DNA of 64,000 nt from CAIYOL01 sp964494805 (GCA_964494805.1 CAZBST010000010.1:22292-86291); one strand, 5' to 3'. Positions 23,495 to 33,389 are shown, counted from the first letter of the stretch. A program made the numbers and translations. Notes: generated by a model from the sequence alone, not told the origin.

Positions 23495-26008
23495 ATGCCG
23501 AAAGTATCACTGGATTTGACAGGGAAGTGGGAATTCAAAGAATATCCTGCGTCGGCACGACGGATGCGGGATTTGGACTCGGGCGGCTGGCTGGAAACAA
23601 ATGTTCCCTGCTCGATTTATAGCAGCTTAATCGAAGCCGGTAAAATAAAACAGAGTGATATTGACGCCCGGCCTGAGGAATTCGGCTGGGTGGACGAAAA
23701 GCCGTGGATATACAGAAAAATTTTTGACGCACCGGCAGACCTGCTTAACTGCGACCGAGTCGAGCTGGTTTTCGACGGTTTAGATACGATAGCGAGCATC
23801 TGGCTCAACGACAAACTCATCGGCAAGACAAACAATATGTTCATTCCATTCCGCTTCGATGTAACGGCCTTTCTTAAGCAGCTAAAAAACAGGTTATTAG
23901 TCAAATTCGAGCTGGCAGTCCAATATGCCAAGAGACTAATGAGCCGATATACGACGTTCAGTGAATCGGATTTCAACAATCCATATCGTGTCTATATAAG
24001 AAAAGCCCAATACCAGTTCGGCTGGGACTTCTGCCCCAGCCTGCCCGGTTGCGGGATTTGGCAACCTGTCCGCCTTGAAGGAACTAAGAAAGCCCGATTG
24101 GCCGACCTGCACGTGCGGACGGTTGACTGCAATAAACGCTATGCTGATATTAAAATCGCAGTGAAATTAGACACGGTAACGGCAGGAGAGTTTCTTTGCA
24201 AGCTGACTTTATCCTGTCGGGAACAGGTAATCGAGCATAATTTGACTTTCAGGGCAGGCGAGGATTCTCAATCGACGGTAATTCGGATTAAAGACCCGCT
24301 ACTCTGGTGGCCGGCGGGCTACGGGGGACAGAGCCTCTATCATCTTGAACTTCAATTGCTGAACGGCAATGAAATTATAGACCAAACACACAAAAAGATT
24401 GGGATAAGAACAGCGAAACTGAACCGTTCACCGGACGAATACGGAGAGAAGTTCCAATTTGAAATAAACGGCCAGCCGGTATTTGCCAAAGGCGCAAATT
24501 GGGTACCGGCATCGGTATTTGCAGGGGCGGTCAGCAAAGGCGATGTAGAAAGGCTTCTGTCCGCTGCGGCGAGGGCCAATATAAATATGCTTCGTGTATG
24601 GGGCGGTGGGTACTATGAAACAGAGGAATTTTACGAACTCTGCAATCAGTTAGGCATAATGATTTGGCAGGATTTTATGTTCGCCTGCGCCTATTATCCC
24701 GACCGGCTGTGGTTTCTGGAAGAAGTAAAAAAAGAAGCAGCCACAATTATAAGGCGGCTGCGCAATCACACCTGTTTGGTTCTATGGTGTGGGAACAACG
24801 AAATCGACTGGATGCATTACAACGGCCGACTTGGCAAGGGTAAAAAATTCTACGGCAAAGCAATTTATCATCGGCTTCTACCACAACTTGTTGCCGAACT
24901 GGACGCCGACACTGACTACATACCGACAACACCCCTAGATGAAAAAGACAAATTCAAAACCGGCCGGACACTGACAACACATCAATGGAGTGTCTGGTCG
25001 GGTCATCAACCGGTTCGCCAATATATCTGCCGGCCTGAGGATGTCCCACGATTTGTTACTGAATTCGGGATGCAATCGCTGCCCAGCATAGAAACAGTCA
25101 AAAATTTTTGTCTCGTGGAACAGTTGCACATCGGCAGCTTCCCAATCGAAAAGCACAACTATCAAACAGACGGCAATAGTCGTCTATACCATTACATAGG
25201 CGATTTATTCGGCACCGCTGAAAATTTTGAGGAATTTATTTATTTCTCACAAATCGCACAGGCCCGCGGCGTCAAGGCATACGTCGAACATTTAAGGGCT
25301 CACAACTTTAGAAACAACGGCGTATTATTCTGGCAGTTCAATGATTGCTACCCCGCAATAAGCTGGTCGGCAATAGACTGTACAGGGGAACCAAAGGCGC
25401 TTTATTACTATGCGAAGCGATTTTTTTCAAAGCTGCTGATTGCAGTCATACCCGAGTCGGGGGAAAAACAAACGTCAGCACTGCAACCGCTCAAAGTTGT
25501 TGTGATAAACGACAGCGAACAACGAATAAACGCAACGCTAAACTGCCGACTGATTGATTTATTCGGACAGCCGCTCGAAGAGGTCACAGTTCCTATAGCG
25601 ATTGGGCCGTTCAGCACATCAACACCGGCGAAACTGCCAAAAACGATTATCTCCCCCACCCAGCCGGAGAAATCCTGTCTGCATTTTGTGATAGACAGAA
25701 ATGGGGAAAAAATCGCAGAAAATCTATTCTTCTACCTGCCCGATAAATATATCGATTGGCCCAGGGTAGAAATCAGCAAGAGCTTTTCTCAAATAACCGA
25801 CAAACAATGGAAACTCAAATTAAAGACAAATACAATCGCAAAAGATGTGCAAATCAGCACCTCTGCGGCAGCACAACTCAGCGATAATTTTATAGACCTG
25901 ATACCCCCAGATGAGTTCGAGATAACAATCTACTATGGGCAACCCATATCTTCAATTGAGCCGGTATTGCAGATACGCTGCCTTAAACGGGTATTTCAAA
26001 CCAATTAA
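23495..26008 (+). CDS. GH2 beta-mannosidase
   Basis: 837 residues. N-terminal jelly-roll sugar-binding domain (L-T-G-K-W-E-F-K), immunoglobulin-like middle domain, then the (beta/alpha)8 barrel. Acid/base Glu436 in W-C-G-N-N-E-I-D-W and nucleophile Glu523 in V-T-E-F-G-M-Q-S; G-A-N-W-V-P-A and R-V-W-G-G-G-Y-Y are typical of the beta-mannosidase branch of GH2, as opposed to galactosidases. It releases terminal beta-mannose from manno-oligosaccharides. There is no signal peptide, so it probably acts in the cytoplasm on imported oligosaccharides or glycan fragments. AAGGA lies 10 bp before the ATG. It stands alone, convergent with the pilus operon. Confidence 0.92.
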   Translation: MPKVSLDLTGKWEFKEYPASARRMRDLDSGGWLETNVPCSIYSSLIEAGKIKQSDIDARPEEFGWVDEKPWIYRKIFDAPADLLNCDRVELVFDGLDTIASIWLNDKLIGKTNNMFIPFRFDVTAFLKQLKNRLLVKFELAVQYAKRLMSRYTTFSESDFNNPYRVYIRKAQYQFGWDFCPSLPGCGIWQPVRLEGTKKARLADLHVRTVDCNKRYADIKIAVKLDTVTAGEFLCKLTLSCREQVIEHNLTFRAGEDSQSTVIRIKDPLLWWPAGYGGQSLYHLELQLLNGNEIIDQTHKKIGIRTAKLNRSPDEYGEKFQFEINGQPVFAKGANWVPASVFAGAVSKGDVERLLSAAARANINMLRVWGGGYYETEEFYELCNQLGIMIWQDFMFACAYYPDRLWFLEEVKKEAATIIRRLRNHTCLVLWCGNNEIDWMHYNGRLGKGKKFYGKAIYHRLLPQLVAELDADTDYIPTTPLDEKDKFKTGRTLTTHQWSVWSGHQPVRQYICRPEDVPRFVTEFGMQSLPSIETVKNFCLVEQLHIGSFPIEKHNYQTDGNSRLYHYIGDLFGTAENFEEFIYFSQIAQARGVKAYVEHLRAHNFRNNGVLFWQFNDCYPAISWSAIDCTGEPKALYYYAKRFFSKLLIAVIPESGEKQTSALQPLKVVVINDSEQRINATLNCRLIDLFGQPLEEVTVPIAIGPFSTSTPAKLPKTIISPTQPEKSCLHFVIDRNGEKIAENLFFYLPDKYIDWPRVEISKSFSQITDKQWKLKLKTNTIAKDVQISTSAAAQLSDNFIDLIPPDEFEITIYYGQPISSIEPVLQIRCLKRVFQTN

Positions 26009-26044
26009 AACACACCCTTTAGCAGCCAACAAGGAGTCCCATCA

Positions 26045-27937
26045 TCAGATACCTCCCCTCATAGGCATCTCTTCGCCTCCTATTATCGGGCGCCCGAGCT
26101 GACCTGCTTTACTTTCCCAACTTCGCAAAGGTTCTTTCGGTTCTTTCTCCTCTTTTCTGATTTCATTAAACTTGTTCTGCAATGCTTCGGACCAATATCT
26201 CGATTTAATAGGCAGACGCTCTATGTCCTCTCCATTGTAACTATAAAGCAGGTCATAAAAATGATTGACATGCAGGTTATTCCCACCCGACCAATCAGTT
26301 ACAGGCACGGTATCCACCACAACTGCACCGGTAGTATAATCAACCGTCGACGGTATTACAACTTTCTTACTCTCTTCCTCCTCCGTAATCTTGTATTCAC
26401 CAACCTTTCCTATAAGTTCTCCCTGTTTGACCGTAAAGTCCTTACTGTACCAATAACCCAACACATACTTGGAGACCTGCACTGTTACAGCTTTTGTGGC
26501 TTCCTGTATATCACGTGGGAAGAAGTACAATCTTCTCGGAATATCCACAGCCGCCGTTGCATCAGAAAATTTGCTCCATAAAATAACTTTGTTCTTCAAC
26601 GATTTGTCCTGCTCACTGAACTGATTTGTCCCCGCTATGGGATTAAAAACACCCAACCGAATTCTGTAGCGGTAGCTTTGCCCGGGTTCAACAGTATCAT
26701 CATACGCCCATAACAGTAATGGTTTGTCCATCCTAGCGATGTCTGCGCCCTCGGCAATCGAAATCTCACTAAATTCCTGATAAATATCATCTATTGTCTT
26801 CGAAACCTCCTTACTTTTTTGCGGACGTTCCTTTTCACTCCTGCGCTCAGGCTGGCTTGCCCTTGCTGGCAGCGTTTTTCTTACAGACATAGATGACGGT
26901 GGCTCCCCTCCCAAATCCCCCAAACCACTTCCAATTCCGTCTGTCAGGCGCGTTCTTGCCACTGCTTGTCTGCTGCGCCGCTCTGAGCGTCCCCCCTCAC
27001 GCTCCCCCCTTCTCCCCACAACAGCTTCACGCCTTTTCATCATATCTATCCCTTTTTGATAGTCCAGGTATTTTGCGTGTAATGAAGGAGGAAACCACTC
27101 TTCTTCTGCAGAGGCAATCCGATAAGCCACCGGCTGCAACAGGTCTGCTCTCACTTGCGCATCATCAAATTGAAGCAGACGCACTTTTATCCCGCCGGCC
27201 GGCAAATCATTAATATCCTCTATGACCTCAAACATTCTTTTGCGGGGGTCTATCTTACTTCGAGGCACGGTTTGCCAATCGCTCCAACCGCCGTTGGAAA
27301 GCAGCTTTTGTCTTTGTAATTGCACAGATGCAAAAACCGGTTTTGCAAGGCACGGGTCACGCCAATCCTGTGGAATATTCTCACCTGCAAAACTTATGTT
27401 AAATCTTTTATACAATCCCGAAACATCAAACTTCGCTTCCACAGTAACAAAATCAATATCATTTGGCTCACTATTATCTGAGTCATAAATATTCTTCTCA
27501 CTAACCTCTCTAACAGGCACATAAGCCACCGTTCTAATATTCTCAACCAACACCTCGTTGACTTCACCAATCGGCGGAATACGATACACCCTCTCATCAC
27601 TTATGTCCTTCGAACTAATAATAGGCAGTGGCAGACCGAGGCCAACGTCAATGTCGCCTACAGCAGAGTCGAGCCGAGCAATAAAATCATCAACCCGCGG
27701 CTGGTATGGATGCTTTGGCTCGGGAGCACGATTCAATTTGTCCTCCAAAGCTTCGGCCTTCCTACTTAGTATGTAATTATCAATTTCGCCGGGGCCAATT
27801 TTATGCTCATCATAGTTGACCACATTGGGACTTTTAATAACAAAGAAATAGGAAAGAACGACACATCCCAACGCCACCACGGCCAAAACTATCTTCTCAA
27901 TATGTTCTTCAAAAAAGTTGCTGTCCTTTTTACTCAT
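26045..27937 (-). CDS. Single-span protein of the PilM operon, family not recognised
   Basis: 630 residues. A short cytoplasmic N-terminus, one span at about 15-33 (I-V-L-A-V-V-A-L-G-C-V-V-L-S-Y-F-F-V), then a large periplasmic region. Residues about 300-375 are low-complexity and rich in Arg, Glu and Ser; after that comes a beta-rich part (P-G-Q-S-Y-R-Y-R-I-R-L-G-V-F-N-P) typical of fibronectin-like folds. It is third in the operon after PilM and the 412-residue protein, with a 31-bp gap. By position it may replace PilO/PilP-type alignment proteins of a type IV pilus or type II secretion machine; sequence alone does not show that. Confidence 0.65.
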   Translation of the reverse strand: MSKKDSNFFEEHIEKIVLAVVALGCVVLSYFFVIKSPNVVNYDEHKIGPGEIDNYILSRKAEALEDKLNRAPEPKHPYQPRVDDFIARLDSAVGDIDVGLGLPLPIISSKDISDERVYRIPPIGEVNEVLVENIRTVAYVPVREVSEKNIYDSDNSEPNDIDFVTVEAKFDVSGLYKRFNISFAGENIPQDWRDPCLAKPVFASVQLQRQKLLSNGGWSDWQTVPRSKIDPRKRMFEVIEDINDLPAGGIKVRLLQFDDAQVRADLLQPVAYRIASAEEEWFPPSLHAKYLDYQKGIDMMKRREAVVGRRGEREGGRSERRSRQAVARTRLTDGIGSGLGDLGGEPPSSMSVRKTLPARASQPERRSEKERPQKSKEVSKTIDDIYQEFSEISIAEGADIARMDKPLLLWAYDDTVEPGQSYRYRIRLGVFNPIAGTNQFSEQDKSLKNKVILWSKFSDATAAVDIPRRLYFFPRDIQEATKAVTVQVSKYVLGYWYSKDFTVKQGELIGKVGEYKITEEEESKKVVIPSTVDYTTGAVVVDTVPVTDWSGGNNLHVNHFYDLLYSYNGEDIERLPIKSRYWSEALQNKFNEIRKEEKEPKEPLRSWESKAGQLGRPIIGGEEMPMRGGI

Positions 27938-27968
27938 GCCTCATATCCCATATAACGTACCTTTCGGC

Positions 27969-29207
27969 TTATCCTTTCTTCAGCAATTCTTTGACCGCTT
28001 CTGGTTTAATCTCATCATAACCGTTTTTATTAAAAATATATTCGCAAACTAAATCCAACTCTACCACAGCATCCTCGCCGTAACGGTAGAGATTATGAGC
28101 CCTATCCTGCCGGTCAACCGACTTGATATTACTCTCTAAAACCGTTATTTGATTATGCTTGAAAACTTGTTCTTGCTCCTCACCGGAAAATCCTCTGAAC
28201 TTATGCTGCTTTGCACTACAAAGTTTCTGCATAAACGGCAAAACCGCCTTTGCATCAACAACAACAACAACATTAAAATGCACAACATCAATATCATCAT
28301 CGCAAAATCTTCCTGTGTGAGGCTCTATAATCGCCTTTTCAATCGAAAGAACATAACTCGGCTTTACAGCCGCCGCCGCTTTTCCAGCGACCGCCCCGCC
28401 GCCACTGGTGGGAAAAGTTACACTCAAAAGCCGTTTCACCGGCGATGTGAAGACGCTATTCGACCCGGAATTCAGAGCATCTATCGTATCGAAAACGTCT
28501 TCGATAATCCAATAAGCTAACTGCCAATACCAGCAATCCTCAACCGCTGTGTCCATCCCGGTATATTCATAGCCCTCCCAGAACTCGTATCCGTTTAATT
28601 CTGCCGGATTAGCATAAACAGACGCATGCTCTGCTTTTTCCTGGCAAAGAACCTCCGTTATCGTAGCTTCAACCTCGCTCAACGTCGAATCCGACCTTCC
28701 CATGTCCCAATTCAGACCCCGACGATAAGATGGTAAGCTGGAACCCTGCAAACCTCTTCGCAACTCAGCATTCGTTGGACAATCAAGCGCATTTACCCAG
28801 GTAATTAGTTTGTCTATCCCGCTGCGAAACCGCTGGCCAAATTGCCTGAAAATCAACGTGGAGGTCTCCTTCGGCTTAGGAAATATTTTATAACTTAATA
28901 ACTGCCTCTGGCTGCTTTGCTTGGCTAAAAGTGCTATCTGATTGGCATCTCTCTCGTAATCCTGCTGATACTCTTGCTCAACCTCCCATTGGTTACGGGA
29001 AACGGTACTTTTGCTTAGGGATTGAATTCTCCTGCCTATAGAAATGCTTTCATCTTCCACCCGTTTCTTGAGCTTACCGCTTATCAATTGGGTAGGTATA
29101 AAAAGAAGCACTGCAAGCAGAATTATAATCATCGGCAGTATCAGCGATGAATAATTACCAAGAAAACTTAATCTCCGTATAAGGTCTTTAAATTTGGGGA
29201 TACCCAT
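27969..29207 (-). CDS. Single-span PilO/PilN-like protein of the PilM operon
   Basis: 412 residues with one N-terminal span (about 18-40, L-I-L-P-M-I-I-I-L-L-A-V-L-L-F-I-P) followed by a charged coiled-coil stretch (about 45-100, R-V-E-D-E-S-I-S-I-G-R-R-I-Q-S-L) and a periplasmic domain with V-V-V-V-D-A-K-A-V-L-P-F-M. This layout resembles PilO or GspM alignment-subcomplex proteins, but no family signature is certain. It starts 14 bp after the micro-ORF following PilM, with GGTGAG before the ATG, and is followed closely by the 630-residue protein, so all are probably co-transcribed. Confidence 0.65.
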   Translation of the reverse strand: MGIPKFKDLIRRLSFLGNYSSLILPMIIILLAVLLFIPTQLISGKLKKRVEDESISIGRRIQSLSKSTVSRNQWEVEQEYQQDYERDANQIALLAKQSSQRQLLSYKIFPKPKETSTLIFRQFGQRFRSGIDKLITWVNALDCPTNAELRRGLQGSSLPSYRRGLNWDMGRSDSTLSEVEATITEVLCQEKAEHASVYANPAELNGYEFWEGYEYTGMDTAVEDCWYWQLAYWIIEDVFDTIDALNSGSNSVFTSPVKRLLSVTFPTSGGGAVAGKAAAAVKPSYVLSIEKAIIEPHTGRFCDDDIDVVHFNVVVVVDAKAVLPFMQKLCSAKQHKFRGFSGEEQEQVFKHNQITVLESNIKSVDRQDRAHNLYRYGEDAVVELDLVCEYIFNKNGYDEIKPEAVKELLKKG

Positions 29208-29221
29208 TTCAACTCACCAAT

Positions 29222-29296
29222 CTATATCTGCTTTTTGGATTCTCTACTGCGTCGTTTCTTCGGCCCAAATGCCTTTATAACCTCATATACCAACAT
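29222..29296 (-). CDS. 24-codon micro-ORF in the pilus operon
   Basis: Between PilM and the 412-residue protein, ATG 29296 opens M-L-V-Y-E-V-I-K-A-F-G-P-K-K-R-R-S-R, ending at TAG 29222-29224. GGGAG lies 5 bp upstream. The same frame is open further back to a TTG at 29350 (18 more codons including R-G-W-E-N-P-E-E-G-A-K), just after AGGAGG and the PilM stop. Product: a short helix followed by a strongly basic tail. It could be a true small component or a chance frame; the spacing and ribosome-binding site favour translation. Confidence 0.4.
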   Translation of the reverse strand: MLVYEVIKAFGPKKRRSRESKKQI

Positions 29297-29355
29297 CTTC
29301 GCTCCCTCTTCCGGGTTTTCCCATCCCCTCAGTGCGCTTATTTTCCTCAATCCTC

Positions 29356-31578
29356 CTAAATGTTCCCGGTCTCCTTAATCTCCTCGGTTTCCTTAACCTC
29401 CTCCGATGCACCTTTCCAGGTAAATTTGATATCTAATTTGAACCAGTGGTCATTGCTTTTATAAACAACTTTGCCGGACCTGTCGGTTTTCTTTTTTCCC
29501 TTCTCGTCCAACTCGGCGACCTTACTGATAATCTCCTTTGTCATTGGGTCAATCAAAACCCGCTCATCACTACCTCCACGCTTTCCCGTTTTTTCAGATT
29601 TGGTCTCTTCTTCAAGGCCTATCCCTACAGGCATTTCAGCTTCCAAATCTACTTCACCTGTCTCCAACTTGAAATGCTCAAAGTCGGCTTTTTTGTACAG
29701 TTCAAATGGATTTTTCCAGCTAACAATATCATCAAGATGCAGCAGTCGAGTAACAACTCCCCATTTATTCGGGTCACCTTCCACTCCGACAGGGTCCATC
29801 AGCTCACCTATGTCCTTGTAGGGACTATATCCGGTTATAGTTACCACAAATCCGTGGCCGCTTTCAACCTCTTCTCCCTCGCCTTTGCCCCTTTTAGAAT
29901 ATACCTTTCTACCGTACTTAGACGCTGTCCCACGCGAGCCACCCCCTCCCATATGCACTCCTAAATCATCTATAATTTGGGTTGTATCCGTCTTGCCTCT
30001 TTTACCACCCCGCCCCATGAAATCTGCGGCACCAAATTGCGCAGAAGCAATATCACCTGCAAAATAAACTGACATACCCGTTACAAATATTTGCTTCCGT
30101 TCCTGGCGTTCAAATTTCTTTACTCCTTCTACATCACCTCTGGCAAAGGCCTCATAAAGCTCTTTTTGTCCGGGATTATTTTTTTCGTTCGGCAAAACTG
30201 ATATTATGGTTTGAAGCAATAGTGGAACCACATCGCGATATTCAAAAGGTTTAAATTCTTTTTCTATAACTGCTTCGGATTGCAGACCCTTGCTTTCCTC
30301 AGTTTTGAGCTTGTTGTCGGCCTGCGCGGCGGCATTAATGATACTGCCGATCCTTTGTCGAACCTGCTTGTTCTTCGTATAATCAGCTCTATCCAGAGCG
30401 GTCCTTGCGAAACACATAAGCGAAACCAGCAACAGCGCAGCCGCTGCAGCAGTAAAATATTTGGTTTTTCTTGCCCAGGCCATTGACCTTGCGATACTGC
30501 GGGGCAAGAGATTACTTTCTATTCTGGCCAATCCTAAACCTTGCAAAGCAAGGCCATAAACAACACCAAAATCACAAACACTCTCGTGAAATTTCGCTGC
30601 TGAAATAGCTGAACTTATCGTAAGTCTCTTAAACGAATCCGGCATTTCAACGGGCATCTGCAGCGTTTGCCGTAAGTATTTAAGCAAGCCTCGCATCCTC
30701 GTTCCGCCTCCCAAGGCGACAATCCTCGATAACTTAGTGTTTGGATTAGAACTATTGTAAAAGCCCAGCGACCGTTGAATTTCAGAAGCTAAATCCGTAA
30801 AAACCGGCTTCATCGCCTGAAACACCTGCCTGGCATATTTGCTCATTGGAGCAGTGCGTTTTAGCTTTTCAGCTTTTTCAAAATTGAGTTTAAACGCATC
30901 CGCTATCGCCCTAGTAAAAGCGTTACCTCCCATAGGAACACTTCTTTGCCAAACTGTTGATTGCGTACAGACAACCAAATCGCTATTTTCTGCACCTATG
31001 TCAAGGATAACGGTAGCTTGATTGTCGGACTTAGCCAAATCACTGTAGTCGTACAATGCGTAATTATATAAAGCCATCGGCGCCATCTGAACGAAGCTAA
31101 CCGTCACATTTTCTCTGGCAAAATGCTCCAATACCGAGCTGACCACCTCACTCTTAACCGCAAAAATACCCACCCTTGTTTCAGGACTGCCAGCCTCTGT
31201 CATCAACTGCCAGTCCCACTGCACATCGTTGATATCAAAAGGAATCTGCTGAGCCGCCTCAAACTTAACGATTTCAGGAATGCGCTTCGGCTCAACAGGC
31301 GGCAGTTTCACAAAGCGAGCGAAACTATTCTGGCTCGGCACAGAAACAATTACATCGTCTCTGCCCAAATCGTTCTGCTTCACAAACTGGCGTAAACTCA
31401 ACGCAATCAACTCATCCCTTTCTTGCGGTTTTACACCACTGCCGGTAAGAACTTTGCCGTGCTGGATATTGTCGAAGCCGATTACTTCAACAACGTCCCC
31501 TTCGCTCCTTAACCGCAATGCCTTCAGGGAATTATTGCCTATATCTATCGCCCAAACCGAATTGTATTCTCCAGCCAT
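29356..31578 (-). CDS. pilM: PilM-like actin-fold ATPase fused to a membrane-spanning PilN-like region
   Basis: 740 residues from ATG 31578, chosen for GAGGG 7 bp upstream; nine more codons are open before it. Residues about 1-350 form the PilM domain of type IV pilus systems, with the nucleotide-binding motifs W-A-I-D-I-G-N-N-S-L-K, V-I-L-D-I-G-A-E-N-S-D and V-A-L-G-G-G-T-R-M-R-G. A membrane span follows near 385-405 (F-T-A-A-A-A-A-L-L-L-V-S-L), then about 330 residues in the periplasm with low-complexity Gly/Lys-rich and charged tails. In other bacteria PilM is cytoplasmic and binds PilN; here the two seem joined in one chain. It heads the operon and is divergent from mtaB. Confidence 0.85.
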   Translation of the reverse strand: MAGEYNSVWAIDIGNNSLKALRLRSEGDVVEVIGFDNIQHGKVLTGSGVKPQERDELIALSLRQFVKQNDLGRDDVIVSVPSQNSFARFVKLPPVEPKRIPEIVKFEAAQQIPFDINDVQWDWQLMTEAGSPETRVGIFAVKSEVVSSVLEHFARENVTVSFVQMAPMALYNYALYDYSDLAKSDNQATVILDIGAENSDLVVCTQSTVWQRSVPMGGNAFTRAIADAFKLNFEKAEKLKRTAPMSKYARQVFQAMKPVFTDLASEIQRSLGFYNSSNPNTKLSRIVALGGGTRMRGLLKYLRQTLQMPVEMPDSFKRLTISSAISAAKFHESVCDFGVVYGLALQGLGLARIESNLLPRSIARSMAWARKTKYFTAAAAALLLVSLMCFARTALDRADYTKNKQVRQRIGSIINAAAQADNKLKTEESKGLQSEAVIEKEFKPFEYRDVVPLLLQTIISVLPNEKNNPGQKELYEAFARGDVEGVKKFERQERKQIFVTGMSVYFAGDIASAQFGAADFMGRGGKRGKTDTTQIIDDLGVHMGGGGSRGTASKYGRKVYSKRGKGEGEEVESGHGFVVTITGYSPYKDIGELMDPVGVEGDPNKWGVVTRLLHLDDIVSWKNPFELYKKADFEHFKLETGEVDLEAEMPVGIGLEEETKSEKTGKRGGSDERVLIDPMTKEIISKVAELDEKGKKKTDRSGKVVYKSNDHWFKLDIKFTWKGASEEVKETEEIKETGNI

Positions 31579-31666
31579 AACTAAACCCTCACACTTATGG
31601 TCCAAATATGATTTGAACGGTGTTGTAAGCTCGCCTCAACAATTATATTATATATTATAACATACT

Positions 31667-33064
31667 ATGAAAACTTTTGCCATAAATACTATTGGCTGTA
31701 AAGTCAATCAATATGAAAGCCAGCAGATTCGAGAGCTGCTCGAACGGCTCGGACTCAACGAGGTCGAAACGTTCAAAAGTGAGCCCGACCTAGTTGTTAT
31801 CAATACCTGCTGCGTAACACTATCGGCCTCTGCAAAAAGCCGACAACGCATCCGAAAAGCCCAAAAGCTAAGTCCTGATGCTGTTATAGTTGTTTGCGGC
31901 TGCCTACCAACGGTACAAACCCTTCAACTGCGCTCTGGACAGGCAGGCGAGCTACACAACCTTGGTAAAAACATCCATCTCATTAGACATCGAGAAAGCA
32001 TAGCTGCAACTTTAAGCCGAATAATCAATAACGGCAAAGTTGCTGTCTCGAACTCACAAGGCCAAAACAATACTATTAAAGCAGAAAACAGCCCCAAAAT
32101 CAAGCTTAAAAACCAGGTTGAGCGGCCAAAACTTACCAAATTAACATCATTTAAGGGCCATACAAGGGCATTTCTTAAAATTCAGGACGGCTGCGATGGA
32201 TATTGCACCTATTGTATAGTACCTAAAGCCCGCCCATTTGTTCACAGTAAGCCGGCTGAAGCGGTCCTCCAAGAGGCACAAGCCCTGGTTGAAGCGGGTC
32301 ATAAGGAAATCGTCGTAACAGGCATATTCGTCGGGGCTTACGGCCAAAAAAGCGTCCGGCGAAAAAACTGGGCCAATCAACGAAACGACAAATTAGCAGA
32401 TCTGTTAGATAAAATGGGAGAAATACCGAATCTTGCAAGAATAAGAGTAAGCTCGCTGGAGCCGAGCGATGTAACGCCGCGATTACTCGATACTTTCTGT
32501 AACAATCGTAAGATTATGCCACATCTACACTTGTCACTGCAATCAGGTTCAAACACAGTCTTAAAAAAGATGTGCAGACAATACAGCGCCGATGAATTTA
32601 AAGAAAAGATTGCGTTAATCAAAAGTCGGCTCGACAGGCCTGCTATCACTACTGATATCATCGTTGGGTTCCCGGGGGAAACGGAGGCGGATTTCAAGGA
32701 GACGGTTGAGCTGGCAAAAGAAGTAGGGTTTGCAAAGATGCACGTTTTTAGTTTTTCGAAACGGGCGGACACGACTGCAGCAACTTTGCAAGGTGTTGTA
32801 AATAATGAGGTTATGAAGAAACGCTCCCAGATATTGCGGGATTTGGATGCTGAGCTGGGCTACAAATTTCGGCAGCAATTTGTCGGTGAAACATCTGAAA
32901 TTTTGATGGAAAATAGCGATGGGCAGTGTAAAGGCAGAAGTGAAAGATATTTTATGGTTTATCTCGAAAAAACAGGGAAAAGCCCGCAAAAAGGCAAGTT
33001 AGTGAGGGTAAGGTTAATTAAAAATAGTGTAAATGGGCTGATTGGGCAAGCATGTGAAATTTAG
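31667..33064 (+). CDS. mtaB: tRNA N6-threonylcarbamoyladenosine (t6A37) methylthiotransferase MtaB
   Basis: 465 residues. Radical SAM enzyme that adds a methylthio group to t6A37 of tRNAs. The N-terminal I-G-C-K-V-N-Q-Y-E distinguishes MtaB from MiaB and RimO. The N-terminal 4Fe-4S cluster uses Cys11, one of Cys48/49 and one of Cys77/79; the radical SAM cluster is C-D-G-Y-C-T-Y-C (Cys176, 180, 183). A C-terminal TRAM-like region ends the protein. Residues about 88-96 (R-S-G-Q-A-G-E-L) are unusual for the family and encoded by a GGACAGGCAGGCGAG phrase, perhaps a small repeat insertion. The AT-rich sequence just before the ATG has TATAAC at 31656-31661 and no ribosome-binding site. Confidence 0.93.
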   Translation: MKTFAINTIGCKVNQYESQQIRELLERLGLNEVETFKSEPDLVVINTCCVTLSASAKSRQRIRKAQKLSPDAVIVVCGCLPTVQTLQLRSGQAGELHNLGKNIHLIRHRESIAATLSRIINNGKVAVSNSQGQNNTIKAENSPKIKLKNQVERPKLTKLTSFKGHTRAFLKIQDGCDGYCTYCIVPKARPFVHSKPAEAVLQEAQALVEAGHKEIVVTGIFVGAYGQKSVRRKNWANQRNDKLADLLDKMGEIPNLARIRVSSLEPSDVTPRLLDTFCNNRKIMPHLHLSLQSGSNTVLKKMCRQYSADEFKEKIALIKSRLDRPAITTDIIVGFPGETEADFKETVELAKEVGFAKMHVFSFSKRADTTAATLQGVVNNEVMKKRSQILRDLDAELGYKFRQQFVGETSEILMENSDGQCKGRSERYFMVYLEKTGKSPQKGKLVRVRLIKNSVNGLIGQACEI

Positions 33065-33164
33065 AATCTAGAATGTAGTCCGCCTTCGTTTATGCTATGG
33101 TGGATAAAAATTTCGAATTTGCAAGAGAAAAGAGGGAAGGGTGCTATTATAAGAGCGAACGTTC

Positions 33165-33290
33165 AAAAATATTCAGGAATGTTCTAAACTATCTAAAAAC
33201 TATATAGAAATTTACAAAAACTGCATAGAAACTTACAAAAATTGTATAGAAATATTCAGAACTTGATAGGAAACGTTTGAAAATATTCGA
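33165..33290. repeat. 21-bp tandem repeat element, copy upstream of the metzincin gene
   Basis: Six contiguous degenerate 21-bp units start at 33165, 33186, 33207, 33228, 33249 and 33270; the clearest are GAAATTTACAAAAACTGCATA and GAAACTTACAAAAATTGTATA. It is preceded by GCTATTATAAGAGC (33143-33156) and followed by TTTTTGGATGCCACGAAGAC and further AAGAC phrases. The same arrangement occurs at 18043-18160. Confidence 0.75.
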
Positions 33291-33389
33291 CAATTTTTGG
33301 ATGCCACGAAGACACCAAGACGCGAAGTCCTATGGACTCCTTATGGGAAAAATCTATCACAGATTACGATGGATTTTGCAAGAATATAC

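Noticed and set aside
33165..33290. CRISPR array
   Set aside because: Units are contiguous and degenerate with no spacers, and no cas genes are present.
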